60,000 nt of DNA from Nymphaea colorata (lineage: Eukaryota; Streptophyta; Magnoliopsida; Nymphaeales; Nymphaeaceae). The notes under the pieces were generated by a model. That model was not told the origin of the DNA and did no database searches. It saw only the letters and a program-made list of their open reading frames with translations. Shown here one piece after another: positions 1-13,100 of the stretch (its first letter is position 1; every line of letters begins with the position of its first letter). The position numbers were made by a program, and so were the translations under genes. The stretch spans positions 19,557,655 to 19,617,654 of the forward strand of contig NC_045143.1 in the NCBI RefSeq assembly GCF_008831285.2, in the 5' to 3' direction.

Positions 1-1876
1 GCTAAAGGAGTATACAACCCGCTATTTTGATGCTGGCCTTTGGCCATTTGATAGACTCAATAGCTATTCACATGCTTGACTACATATTTCAGCAACTTGG
101 GCCAATAATGACGCTCTTCCAGTGAGGCAAGGATCTTATCATGACCAAAATGCCCCAACATACTACTCCCATGAAGTTCAAAAATCAGTTGTAAACTTAG
201 GGAGAAACTGGGAATACACAACTTATTACCTCAAAAAAGAAATTCATTATGAATGGAAAAAAGAGTGTTTGAAGCATTTTCCTTGAAAGTCAGGGTCTTT
301 TGCATATAGCTCCTTACAACCTTCAAATCCAATAATGTTGATTGGTATGATTATTAGGAGGCTATTTTTTCCTACTAAGAGTATCAACAATTTTATTAAA
401 AGTCCGATTGATGCTTAAGAGAGAAAATATATTATTGCAGGAAACTGACCCATACGGCATGTCAGATGCTAAGCTTCTTTGGACTATTTAAAAACTTCAT
501 ATTTTGTGATCTGTTTATAAAACAAACTCTTAGATATCAAACAATGATGCTAATAGCCCAAGGCAAGTACTATGGCATAGAACTCCATATTATAGGTAGA
601 GTAATGGCACTTGGCTTGAGAAAGCTTTTCATTGTACAATGCGACCAGTTTTCTATTCTAGATCAGGACTGCACTAATACCTGCATTTGAAGCATCGCAT
701 TCAACTTCAGAAACTTTTGAAAAATCTGGCAACGTTAACACTACGCAGAGGTCATTCTCTTTGATAAATTGGAATATCTTCTCAGCCACAGGGCTCCACA
801 CAAAGCTAGCACTCTTAAGACACTCCGTGATGGGCATCATAATTGTGCTAAAACTTCGTATGAATCATCGATAGAAAGAAGCCAATCCTGGAAACTGCAG
901 ATTTCTCCCAGAATTCAAGGAGTAGGCCAATCGAAAATTCACTGCACTTTCAAAGGATTTGCTTTGACCCCTTTCAACAGAAGCAATAAAACCCAAGAAA
1001 GTTAAACTATCAGTAAGAAATTCATACTTTTTAACATTGGCAAATAGTTTTTTGCTCTTTCAGAATGCCTAAAACATCTCGAAGATGAATGATGTGGTAA
1101 AAAACAAACTGACTAAGAATGAGAATGTCATCAAAGTAAACAACTACAAACTTACCTAAACAGGGAGTCAAGGACGCAACACTTGGATCATGACATTCAT
1201 GAAGATACTTGGGGCATTTCAGAGCCCAAAATATAGGTCCAGCCACTCGTATAGCCCATCACAAGGCTTGAATGTTGTTTTCCACTCATCCCCTTTTGAA
1301 CCTGAATCCGGTGGTACCACTTTCTAAATCAATTTTGGAAAATATACAAACACCTGCTGACATGTCAGGCATGTCATTGAGGCGAAGAATTGGAAAGTTT
1401 GACTGTGATTCTATTAATTGCCTAACTATCTACATACATTCACTTGGATCCATCCTTCTTGAGTGTTAGCAGGGTAGGGACTGCACGAAGACTGACTCTC
1501 ACGAATGTAAACCTTTCGTAGTAGTTCCCCCACTTATCGCGACAATTCGCCGTGATCATCGGAGTGGGTAAGTTGGGTAGACTCGACCCAAGAATTAAAT
1601 CAATAGCATGCTAAGTTGCTGTCTTAGGAGATAAACCATAAAGGAGTTACTCTCGCATGACGGCCTAAACTCATACAATAATGGGGCTACTTCCTCAGGT
1701 CCAAGAGATAGGGAGGCTGACATGGGTTTGGCCACTAGAACATAATAGTATCCCGTGTCCTGACACTCATCAAGGAACTCCTTATATGACAATCTAACCA
1801 ACCCCAACACTTTCTCAAACTTCGCACCTACAAAAGAATGGTTTCTCTATTGGTGGTAGAACAATCAACTTCCCAT

Positions 1877-2597
1877 TAGGGCTGCACAACGAGTCGAGCC
1901 AACTCGGGCTCGACTCGAACTCGCTTGCAAAAGCTCGGATCGAGCTCGACTCATTTATAAACGAGTCGAGTTCAAGCTGAAAGTTAAACTCGAATCAATA
2001 AAATAGTCGAGTTCGAGTTGCAAGAACTCGAATCAATAAACGAGTCGAGTTCGAGTTGCAAGAACTCGAATCAATAAACGAGTCGAGTTCGAGTTGCAAA
2101 AACTCGACTCGACTCGTTATATTAAATCAATTAGCTGAAAGTTAAACTCGTTTTTAAATTTTCTAATTTCCCTCCTTTTTTCCCTCTCTTCACCCTTTTA
2201 AATTTTCTAATTTCCCTCCTTTTTTTCCCTCTCTTCACCCACGTTTCTCTTTCCTCACCACTCATTAATTTTTTTCTTCCCTTTTTTCTCTTTTCCCAAC
2301 ACGCTTCCTCCTCCCCCCATCGTTATTTCCTTTTTTTCTCTTTTCCCAACACGCCCATTTTTCTCCTTTTCTCCTCCCCACGTCTTCATTTCCTTCCCTT
2401 TTTCTCTTTTCCATATACGCTCTCCTCCCCAGTCCCCACGTCGTCCCATGCATAGCCAGCTAAAAAGGAAGGCATTGTCAATAAACGAGCAGCTCGAGCC
2501 GAGCTTGAGCTTGAAGACAGTCACTCGAGTCGAGCTCGAGCTGACTAAACATGAGTCGAGCCGAGCTCGAGCTCGACTCGGCTCGTGTGCAGCCCTA
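1877..2597. mobile_element. Non-autonomous hAT element with 8-bp target-site duplication
   Basis: The 721-bp element has terminal inverted repeats: it starts TAGGGCTGCACAACGAG and its other end, reverse-complemented, reads TAGGGCTGCACACGAG. It is flanked on both sides by CTTCCCAT (1869-1876 and 2598-2605), a perfect 8-bp duplication as made by hAT transposases. The subterminal parts are dense in GAGTCGAG/GAGCTCGA motifs, including about 38-bp direct repeats at 2000-2100. The middle (2160-2450) is pyrimidine-rich, with a repeated CTAATTTCCCTCC motif, and encodes nothing recognisable. It interrupts the gypsy element, so it inserted later. The perfect duplication against a decayed host suggests it is relatively young. 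Confidence 0.93.
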
Positions 2598-4136
2598 CTT
2601 CCCATTGAATTTGAATGAACAAGTGTTCTTATGGTGTGATGAATAGCCTTTCTGTCGTACTATCAGGGTCGTCCCAACAAGATATTGGCAGGCGGTCATC
2701 AGGGCGACATCACACCACACTTTGTCCTGGTAAAAATTCTCCAACGAGATTTTCAAAAGATACTTGTGGGTGATTGGGACCTAATTTCCTTTTTTGAACC
2801 ACGAACCTTGGAGGGATGGACTCACTTCTCCATCTTAAAGTTCAGGGTTTTTGACAGTGTTTTGGGAACTGACCTTCACAATAACATCGGATTTCAAAAT
2901 GTTGTTTTGTAGCCATTTAGGATATGACATGGTCTTAGACATGACACATGGTTAACAAATTTTCACTAGCGTCAGTCATAGAAGACCGTCTCCTTTTCCC
3001 CACTAGACTCATTCGTACTGGTCATTGACTCACTATGGCTCTCCTCTCGTTCTAGATTGGACTCCTCATTGAGTTCTACACAGGCAAACTCTTAGTTAGG
3101 GTGGGACATTCGGATTGAACATGTCCAACCTCCTGGCACCTAAAAAACAGATGTGGACCCTATTACGGGTTTTGGACCTAGTATTATAAGTCAGTCCTGT
3201 CTTGTCAAATTGTGATGTGGACATGGATTTAGCCCCAGAATTTGAACTTTCCAACTTTATGGAGCGTGCTCCCCGGATTGAAAAACTCCACCAAGTCTTG
3301 TAGGACACCTCGATTCTAGATATTTAGGTCTCATATTTCCTCTTTTAAGGTCGCTTCTACCCTCATGCATAATGACTAGTCCTATACAGAGATTTCACTG
3401 TGACACAATTGAAAGCATCATAAATAGCATAACGGAGGCTAGAAATATACCGGTGACATGTTGGCTCTCAGTCTCCACGAGCTGAATACACAAAGATGGA
3501 TGGTGGAACTCAATTGTAGACTCTAATACAGTCCTCGATTCCTGACGAAGTTTAAGGTGTGCTTTGTATGCCCTCTCAACAAAGTCTAAAGGGACGAACT
3601 TATCCTGCATCAACTGTTGCATCTCTATCCACGTGTGAACTCTATCCTTTCCTTGCCACACCCTAGCATTCTGTTACTCAACCCACCAAGTTTGTGAGGC
3701 CTCTCAGTCTAATAGAAGCTAAGAGAACTTATTGGTGCTTCTGCTTCGGGACATCATGTTAACCAAAGGCGAACTGGATTGTGTACGTCCAATGGAAGAG
3801 TGACTCTGCATCAAATTTGCTTATGAACTGAGGCAAATCCAACTTGAGGCGATAAGTAGAAGGTTTCTCCTATGCACACCCTGGTCATGGGTCACTGTCT
3901 ACTGGCGCTGGTGGATGCTCGCCAAAAGGCGTCATCCTTAGATCTACAAACTCTGACATGTGTCCACCACGGATGGCATGCTGTTGAGGGTGCCGACCTC
4001 TATCCTTGCCTGTGGGCGCTCTTCATGTTCCCACCTATGTTGTAGTTGGTTGAACTCCTTGGAGCAGCCCGTGTAGGTCTCGCTGAAGGGGAGGAAGAGT
4101 CATGAATCTGGTGCGGGGCAGAACTTAGGACTTGGT

Positions 4137-4262
4137 AAGCAATGAGTAGCTATCAGGGTTCAGCGGAGAGCATGCATTTAAGGCATCACAGATATCGTGA
4201 GTTTGGATAGGCAATGAGTGGGTATGAAGGTTCAGTGGAGCACATGGGTTTAAGGCATTGTA
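4137..4262. repeat. Two-copy direct repeat, period about 72 bp
   Basis: Phrases GCAATGAGTAGCTATCAGGG...TTTAAGGCAT (from 4139) and GCAATGAGTGGGTATGAAGG...TTTAAGGCAT (from 4211) are diverged tandem copies. They lie in the gypsy leader/gag 5' region. Function not apparent. Confidence 0.7.
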
Positions 4263-4560
4263 CACAACTTCAAAAATCTCACGATATTTAGGAGAAAAAC
4301 AAGTAAAACAAAAATGTTGAGAAAATCTGGCGAAATTTTGAAAATCTTGATACTGAACATCTCACGATTTCTCCTGATTTTTTCACTTTTTTCACTAGTT
4401 TCTTGTTTATTTTATTTTTCTAACTTTTAAGATTTTTTAAAATTTGCCAAGATTTTTTCAAAATTTTCTCTTCTACAAAGAATATTTTAAAAAAACCATT
4501 GTCAATATTTTCCCAAAACAATATTTGTGAGAATGGTTTAAGGTTTGTAGCACATGTGGA
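4263..4560. other. AT-rich stretch in the gypsy leader
   Basis: About 300 bases of A/T-rich, homopolymer-rich sequence between the gypsy gag region and the GC-rich block. It has no domain and no clear inverted or direct repeats beyond low complexity. Confidence 0.5.
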
Positions 4561-4599
4561 AATGGGGCTTGGCCTAATTGGTCTTAGGTCCAAATTGAG

Positions 4600-5080
4600 A
4601 TAGGAGGGACCCTGAACTGAGCTTTGGGGTACACAGCCAAGGCTCAGCTCGATCCACAGTCCAGAAGTGCAAGGGCTTGGTCTTGACCCGGTTTAAAGTG
4701 AAGCAAAGGTGCCGTTTAGATCAAATTTCGGCCTGGGATGGTTTGGGAGAGCGCAGTGGGACCGATCCGCCCAGGTTGACCAAAGTGAAAGGGCTCGAAT
4801 CCGAATCCAATGTCAGACCCAAAAATCAGTCTTTGACAGAGCCCGACGAGCCTCGTCGGGGCAAGCACTGATGCCCGACGGCACCTGCCTAAGCGGCGGT
4901 TGCTCCCCGCCTTCACGACAAGGAGATGACAGCAGTCGCCACCCGGTCGGTGCCGGTCCCACCGGTGTGGGTCCTGGCAGCACGACGACTGACGTCGGCA
5001 ACAGTGGGGCAAGCCGGAGATGGTGGTGGGCAGAAACAGGGATGCCTCCGGTGAGTACCCCTTCAAACCCAAACAATTGA
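4600..5080. other. GC-rich island of unknown origin within the gypsy leader
   Basis: This block is clearly GC-richer than its surroundings and keeps partial open frames on both strands (to about 120 residues), but neither translation resembles a family I know. A near-perfect palindrome, GCCCGACGAG/CTCGTCGGGC, sits at 4841-4861. It lies between the primer-binding site (about 5460) and gag (about 4000) of the gypsy element. It could be that element's leader, a separate small insertion, or a captured gene fragment. Open frames on both strands of GC-rich DNA are weak evidence for coding. Confidence 0.4.
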
Positions 5081-5457
5081 ATTTTGATGAACACAGTTTA
5101 CTGGCGGGTTTGACAATGCCCTCGTAACCTTGTTCATGATTTTGCTGCGCCCTTTCTTTTGATGTCCTCGTTGAGTTTCTAGTCTTTGAATTTCAGTCGA
5201 TTGTTAGTGCTTTATCCTTTCTCAATCGACTGCTCATCCCTTTTCTTCACCTGATCAACAAAGTCATCCGCTCCCTTTGCTAAGCCAACGAGTTCTTTGT
5301 TCATCTGCATCATGCTGTGTTACAGTTGAGTAATCATGCAAAACAACTTCATCATGTGATTTTCATTGTTTTTCTGGTTTGTCTCCTTTTCGATTTCTTT
5401 GAGACCTCATCTAACACTAAATCGTTCCTCGAATTTCCAACCATCGCAGAAGTCGAT

Positions 5458-5900
5458 GCCCTTTGATATCAATATGACACAGGGAAGGGCATCAAAGAAG
5501 AACGAAGATGAAAGAAAATGCACAAAAATCGCAAGGAATTCATAGAGCAATAGAAAAAGTGGGTTTTTCTTAGTCTCAAGGTAAGAGCTCCTTTTGCGAG
5601 GGACAAAACCCTATTTCCGAATTGGACCTCGGATCTCCCAAACAATAGGTCCAAACTCAATTGGATTAATAACACCATAATAAGGTAAAATAAACTCTAG
5701 CCTAAGATCCCAAATGGATCCAAATCTGGAATCAAGTCCACTAAGCCACGCTGCGTCAAAAAAGGTTGTAGAATAACCAGATTACTTGTATAGTTTATAA
5801 ACGTACAGTTATGACCAAGTTACATTTACTTATTTTAGCTAGAAACCAGACAAGCTACTCTAGCTGCATAATTCAACATAATTGAGCATCAACATGTCAA
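5458..5900 (-). repeat. Probable 5' LTR and primer-binding site of the gypsy element
   Basis: On the minus strand, sequence ending ...CCTGTGTCA (LTR end at 5475) is followed after three bases by TGATATCAAAGGGC. This resembles the primer-binding site complementary to initiator-methionine tRNA (TGGTATCAGAGC) with a few changes. The LTR therefore occupies 5475 upward. Its outer edge near 5900 is only a guess, because the partner LTR is outside the window and cannot be aligned. Confidence 0.5.
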
Positions 5901-6535
5901 TGAAGAAAACAACTCAACAAAAAATAAGCATTAAAGTGAAGATGACATCTATCACCAAATTTTGAGTAAGTCAAACGAGATAGGGGTGAGCAGGCAAGTT
6001 GACTTGGCGAATCACAAGAGTTTTGGGCAAGTTTCCCAAAGTTACTACAGTTCTGGCTACTTCGTTGACCCATTAGAGTGCCGAGCCATGTTAAGTCAGT
6101 CGACTCAACAAGTTGACTCGGCGAGTTTGTAAACATCTGTGAGTGTGTCCTCACCAACTCCAATATTAAATATCAAAGCGAGAGACAGTTGGAGATGTGA
6201 GAAACATCATACTACCAAGATTTTTATACTTCAAGAAACAAAACAAGAAAAATATCTCTTTTCATGCAATGAAGCAGGCAATTCAGAAATCAGAAGTGCA
6301 AATGAGTGTTAACTGTTAAATATTGGTAGTTTTGAGATCCTTAGTGCTCCAAACTAAGAACTAGAATTGTACACAGAAATGGCTGGCTGGAAAAGAATCT
6401 TTCAAGGTATAACAACAGACTTCGAGTTTATTTAAACATAGTTTTATGACTCAATGAATCAGGCTTGGATGTCGTTTGATAGATTATGCTTCATGAATAT
6501 GAAGAGGTAAAAATAAACAAGTTGAACTAAATTAC
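5901..6535. other. MATE intron 9 (visible part), no exon found
   Basis: This begins at the donor GTAATTT just below 6536. I searched the minus strand from here to position 1 for the expected C-terminal MATE blocks (LGLVLG-like helix, FDGVNFGASD-like motif) and saw none. A diverged repeat of AAGTTGACTYGGCGA occurs at 5996 and 6109. Otherwise the sequence is unremarkable intronic DNA. Confidence 0.55.
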
Positions 6536-9500
6536 CTGCAAGACTCTCGATGCAGTTGCTCTCGCCTTATTATGTTCTTCTTTGGCAAATGCGCCTGCAA
6601 GTATTGCCTGAGATTAAAATGAAAGCAGGTATTAGTTTCAACATGTGGAGAAAAGCACTAGCAACTAAAATTCGAAAGTATTGTAAGATGATGTGAAAGA
6701 AGAAAGAATAACAGCAGCTGACATCTAAAACTATGGCAATGCCATGTAGCTGACAGCAATATTTTGCTCACAAGGAGTATAGGAGAGCTCATGGAGGTTT
6801 GCAAATGCCAGGAGACACACAAAGACAAACATACACATGCACACAGTCCTGACAAACTTTTTAATGAGATTCTTTATTCCCATTCGAGACGTGATAAAGC
6901 ACAAGTTTCTTTGGAATCAACTTGTAACTGCTGAATAATAAATATTTTAGCCCTCGAAATCCTTAAAAATTTAAACAGTATCGTCTAGAACTGGTCTTCT
7001 AATTAATAAACTATGTACATCATGTATTTTTTTTGGGCGTCCAATCATTCAATGGAATAGTCCATGATGGCAAATGCAGTTGAAATAAAAATGGAATAAT
7101 TAAAGAACAGAAATATGATTGACATGATATCAGAAGGCTAGGTTGTAGGGACATGCCAAACAATAGTAGTGGATTAGAGTAGTCCTACAAATAACATAGC
7201 GTATGTTCCAGTACATTAAATTATGTAATGTAACTACAAAGGCAAACGATACAATACACCCCTAAAACTAGTTTCAGAGATGCAATTACACCATATTGGA
7301 TGCAACTCATGGTAGACCTCGTGTATCATATGTCATAGTAAGATATAGGATGTAACTTATGATAAGTTTGATATGGAAAACATCCTTAGACATAAAAGTA
7401 AAATTTAAGGTTATTTGATGCAAAAAACAAAAAAAACAAAAAACAAATATGGGGCTTTCATTGTCTTTTTTATAAGACACCTTTTTTTTTTTCAAAAAGG
7501 CCTTTTTCCTTTGAACCATAATTCTTGAACAAAGCAGAATAATTTACCTGCCCAGCCACTGCTAAACCATCAGCTAGAAGTGAAGTTGCTAACCATACTT
7601 GCAAGCAGATCTGAAATGCTGCCATCGGTATTGATCCTTGACGTGCAGCTAAGGAGGCAGATAGTGTTACACAAAATGTTGCTGCTATGACTCTAGCAAG
7701 TAGCAGAAAACCTACCAATGGAATAGAAAAACAAAATTAACAAAAAAGTTTTCAAAGTACAGGATGAAGAGTTCCTTAGATAATTTGAAGCTCCGCAAAA
7801 TGTAAAGACAGGGCAAAGAAGGATGGTGCTATTTTTACTTCTCTAAAGCAAAAACCTAGGAGAGCAAAGTCCTATGTTCCGTAGGAGATACATGCCATAG
7901 AAGAGATGAAGACCCCCCTTCTCACACAAGTAAAGACATGCAAATATGCAACATGATTGTAGGTGAGTACACAAGGCCAGTTACTTGACTCTATAGGCTA
8001 TAGGTTGTGTGCATAAGCTTTTCTGTTTGTTGGGGAACGTAGGATGTGCAGCCTTTTCCAGTGTCCACAACAACCGTCCAGGTCATGAAAAGGCTACATA
8101 AATACTAACATTTTAAGAAACAGTATGTGCTAAGTTGCTAACTGCTTATATGGTCAAGGTGAAGAACAAGGATTAAATATGGTTTGTTGATGCAATCATG
8201 AACTCAAAAATAGGATAGGCATTGCATAATACATAAATGGTTTGATGTCAGATGTAATTCATACATAGATTTCTTATTTAAAAAGACAAAATCTTGCTGT
8301 CACTCTAATTGAATTTGCAAATTTTTTGACAGTTTACACTCCAAATGTATAAAGTTTTAAGAAAGATAGGTGGGAAAGAAAATTGTGACTTTCACCATCA
8401 AGGAAAGAGAAAAACCAAACCATGAACAGTTATCTTCTTACCACTTTTCAGAAATCTGTCAACTCTTAGTTCTTTGATGCTACTTGGCAAAAGTTGAACT
8501 TGAGTGCTTAATTTCCACAACAATATGAAGACAATCAAGTATCTGTTAGACAAACACATTGAAATAAATCATATAAGCATTCATTAGTATAACCAGAAAT
8601 TTCAACAACACATAACAGGCAATACTTACTGAGAAGTAACATGAGCAATTGCAGCACCAGTAACACCTAACTTAAATATGAACATGAGAATGGGATCTAA
8701 AATAATATTTGTTGCATCTCCAACCACTAGAAAATGAAAATGAGTTAGCAACAAAGTAGTACACCAAAAAAATAAGAGGAAAGAAAATGGATCCATTTGG
8801 AAAATTTGAACATGGCTTAAGCAAAAAATTAAACTACAACACATTACATCCTTGCCATCTACTGATTTTTGTAAGCAATAGTGAAGGTCCAGCAAGCAAT
8901 TTCATATTATAGGAAATTTGAGCAAGAAAACAAGAAAAAAAAAGGCAGCATGAAGTGGAAAGCACATGCTCAAGAGCATCAGAGAATTGTAAATTGCAAC
9001 ACAATGGCCTGAAGGGATTGCATCAATGCCCGATTAAAGAGCAGGAAGGATAAAATACCTTGCATTTATTATTTCAGGAAAGAGATATACTGAAATAAAA
9101 ATTAAAGGCAGAAACTTTTAGGCCCATTTGTGTCAGTCGCAGGACAATAAGAGAAGAAGCAGGAAAAACTCCTGGTAATAGATTGGATCTCAAAAAAAAA
9201 CAATGACAGACAGGAGGATGGGATTAAGCTTTACCAAAAAAATCACAAGCATGAAATAGCTTCCAAGTAACTTCTAGTTAAGTTTGGGTGCCTCATATTC
9301 TCCTTGCTGTGCCACTTGCCACACTCAACCCATAAGTTTGTTATTTTGCTGGCCAAGCATCCTATTTTGGCAATAATTTTTTGAAACAAATAGGCCTTTA
9401 AAGAATTCTATTTCCTAATGAGGAATAGTGGCAAATTTAGAAATCTAAAATATGAGCAAGTCGCTTTTGGCTCTTTAGTAAATTAGTGCCCAATATTGGT

Positions 9501-10147
9501 CTTGACTTAAAATTTCTTATTGTGTGCAATTTAAGGCTTTAGCCTTCATTCTTATAATCTTATTGTAAGCTATTTCAGCACAAATGAGAAGATGATATTT
9601 TAACAGGCATCGTCTCTTAATCTATTTGAAGTTACTTTAGTAGAGAAAAATAAATAGGGAGATGAAGAGGATTCAGTGAACAAGATATTCAAGCTAATGA
9701 CAGTTAACACTTGTAAACAAACATTGTTGCAAGTTGCAACACTGCTATTCACAACACAGATAAAGCTGATCTTAACATTCTCTGTGATTTCTTCATGTGT
9801 TGTGAAACTTACACTACATCTAGAGAATGCAAACCCTAAGGTCATAATTGAATTTTTTCTTAATTATTTTACAACAGAATGTCACTTAACTTTATAAAAT
9901 CATCAATGATGAAGTCATAGTTTGTCAATACGCACATAGTTAACTAATAAGTGATATGACCGATGTATGGTGAACTCTTATGTCCCAAACATATGAAGTA
10001 GGCATATATAACTTGTAATTAATTAAGAACGTTTTAAATTAGAACACAATGACGTACATTTTCTCTGTCTCGCACACACACACATAGTAGGAAACATAAA
10101 ACTTAAGGGGGACCCAAGTATCTATGACCAGCACACATGCATGCGCA

Positions 10148-10189
<42 letters not shown>

Positions 10190-13100
10190 GAGAGAGATGG
10201 GGGTTTAAAGGGGACCAACAAATAGATCATTCAATCTCCTTTTGAACGTTTTCTAAAAGGGGCTTATTAATTTAATTAGGACTATTGAGGCATGTTATTT
10301 TCTCAAACATGGGGAAGGCTAGCATATTTATGAATTTCAGGAGTGCGGTTTTCCTGAGAAATTTGTAAGTATAGATTCTTAGTTTTGAATCCAAAGGTGC
10401 CAAGGCCCCTCTGTCTGGTTCCACCCTATGTTTGTCTGCTTAGGAGTAATTCAAATATAACTTACATTTTAATGGAAGTCTGTTTACCAATGCAATTTTT
10501 GTCCATGAATGACCTTTCTGTTCTATGAAAAACAAAAAATAAGGACATGAAAACACTAAAAAAGAAATACTAACGTTCAAAAGATATATATTGTGTGTGT
10601 ACTTATATGCATATACAGTTGCCACAGATATCACAATATTTTAGAAAATGCTATCAAAATATCATGAAATAGAGTAACATAGAAAAATGGCAAAATATCA
10701 CCACTCTGAAAAATATATCCAAAAAATATATCATGCCATCACAATATTTTCCCTTTTCAAAAGGCCTATTTTTAATATAAATTCTTGTTTCGTTGAAAAT
10801 TGTGAAAACTATTTTGAATCTTTATCAATGTTATCGTAGGAAAAATAGAAAAAAAAACTCATTATTTCATACTTTTTTTATTAATTACCATTTTTATACA
10901 TTCTTTAGTTTTTTGAATTTCCAAAATTTTCTCTAGATCTTGTCAAGTAAAAAAAAGGACTATCTAATAAATTTCCAGAAATATTTGTGACAGTGGCACG
11001 TACATAAAGGTGGGAAGAGAAAGGTTGTTGTGATAGGCCCTAATTGTTTGACAACACAGGAGCGAGAGAAAGAGAGAGAAGTTTAATTAAATGCTTTGAG
11101 CAACCTCCAGTAGTCCACCTTCTTTTTTCTACTTTTCTGATTAATTCAAAACAGATACACCTACTTTAATGACGTGAGATTCATTCTGTACAAAAGTCCA
11201 GCTGGGTCATGTTCCAATCTCCTGCAAGACCCATAACTGAATCGTGCCTTTATGATTAATTCAAAACAGTAACATCTCACTCGTGCCATTTAATAAAGCC
11301 TAAAACAACAGTGTCCCTGTCGCATGGATAAAACTGCAATCCCAGCTGGGTCATTTTTATGATTAATTCAAAACAGTTCCAGCTCACTCATGTCATTTGT
11401 ATTTAAACTTTAAAGCCCGAAACAACAGTGTCCCTAAGGCATGGATAATTCATTTTAGGCATTTTACGAACTTATGGACTGACCATTAGGTTAAGTTTAG
11501 CTCCTGAGTGAGAACCTCTCAACCAAAACCATGACTTTCAAGCCCTTTATCTTAATTCTTAAAAGTGAAGCAAAAGTTGTAATCACTTTTGTATTTCTCA
11601 TTTAAAAACTAAGAGCCTTGTCAGTGTGATTTTATTTGCATTGTCGCTCTGCATGTTATTTAAAAAAAAAAAAAGCAACATCCCAGCAAAAAAAGGTGAC
11701 CATTTTAAGTAAAATATTCCAAAATATAAGGCTTTCCATAGACTTTCAAATTACCAGTGGCATAGAGAGGAGTCTTGGTGTCCTTAAATCCACGAAATAC
11801 CCCTTGGCTGGCCAAAGACAAAAGAACTGCAGGAGCACCAAGGGACCTCAAGGTCAGGTATTTTAGTGCTGGAGGCAACATAGGAGATTCCTGTCATCAG
11901 GAGAAAAGGAATAAGTATCATTTTCCATGCCAATTACACCAAGTTGTACTATTGAGTATTGACAACATGAACAAAATAAAAAAGAAACTTAGCTAATATT
12001 TAAATTTATTCACACGTACACTATACAAGAAGTCGGCCTGGTAGAATGAGATTAAGGAGAAGAAAGAATTCATGATGCAGAGGGAAGGTGACACTGAACA
12101 GGAAGAATTACGGCCCGATCACATGAGAGGGCAACTTTTGGAACACAAACAGCAGGGTGGTACCCCGTTCAAGCTCAGGTTTTTCAAATTTTCCCGGTCA
12201 AGACCCTTTAAGCTGGGGATGCAGGCTGAACTTTATTTTTTGAGTGAAGGGATCCCTGCAGATCAGAGTGGCACATGCTGCTATCAATTTGGAGGGAGAT
12301 GCAATCAGGTGGTTTCACTGGGTACAACATCAACAATGGCATCCCTGGGAGTCATGCGTGCAGGTCCTAATGGAATGCGTAAGAGCATCACTGTATCTAA
12401 AATACAACCTAGAATTTTCCCGAGTTAAACAAAAAAGGATCATTAACAAAATACCGAGTCAAACTGCCAGACCTTGACCCTGATGGAGTGCAACCAATTG
12501 GCCATGGTAGCAGAAGAGAACGGTGTGTTAACTCAGATAAACATGAGGATAAGGGGCAAACACCAGTCCATCTAAAACAGGGCAATAAGATGGTAATCCT
12601 AAAGAGTAAGGACACTGGAGCAGACAAACACGCTATAGTGATTAAGAACATCAAGAAAATATCAGCACAGCAGATGAGGAAGCGAACGAAGAAATGTCTG
12701 TACTATGATTGTGATGAGAAGTGGATGCCAGGACATACATTGAGACAGTTGCACATGTAGAAGAATCCAATTAGGAGTATGAAGAAGCATATGACCAATT
12801 ACAGCAGGAACGAATTAGCAGTCAGCCAAAAATCCATAGCAATGGTCCAAAAGGCGCCAGCTTGCCCCATGAAATTAGAATTCCAGGTACTGAATGCGAG
12901 AAAGGTCATCCACCTAATAGAGACGGGGTCAAGCACTTATAAAACAGTTAGATGTGTAATGGATACATAAGATGATTTTAGGTTGTTACAGGTGATGGAA
13001 GCACATTGAGAGCGAAGGGAGATGTGGGGCAGTTCCGCTCAAATTGCAAGAAGCACGATCCATAGTGGATCTGTATGTATTCCCAATGAGGGAAGCTGAT

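Larger units (their letters stand above)
1..5474 (-). mobile_element. Degenerate Ty3/gypsy LTR retrotransposon, minus strand, 3' end outside window
   Basis: Read on the minus strand, gypsy domains appear in the usual order from high to low coordinates. There is a gag core near 4000-3400 (phrases like YRLKLDLP, SLFHW and a VHTWIEMQQLMQDKFVP stretch), then a decayed zinc-knuckle area near 3130. Reverse transcriptase follows: FSKIDLESG near 1340 and the catalytic box VVVYFDDIL near 1113-1145. Next is the RT-RNase H junction [16 protein letters not shown] near 790, and the integrase H2C2 zinc motif (GHFGHDKI, ERHYWP) near 60-190. Stops and frameshifts interrupt every domain, so it cannot be autonomous. 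A hAT element is inserted between the protease and RT regions. The 3' LTR lies left of the window. It sits in the same orientation as the MATE gene and may lie inside that gene's next intron. Confidence 0.9.
8727..11754. other. MATE intron 5 (about 3 kb)
   Basis: Long intron between the exon ending PLYAT and the exon starting VVGDATN. It contains a CA microsatellite at 10147-10182, AT-rich stretches with repeated ATATCA/AAAATAT motifs at 10620-10990, and the three-copy repeat listed separately at 11138-11450. No coding domains seen. Confidence 0.7.

Noticed and set aside
2255-2605. 116-residue minus ORF rich in Lys, Glu and Gly
   Set aside because: Lies wholly in the pyrimidine-rich interior and terminal repeat of the hAT element. 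A compositional artefact.
5897-6163. 88-residue minus ORF as a possible MATE C-terminal exon
   Set aside because: The sequence is hydrophilic and does not resemble the MATE C-terminal helices. No acceptor in the right phase.
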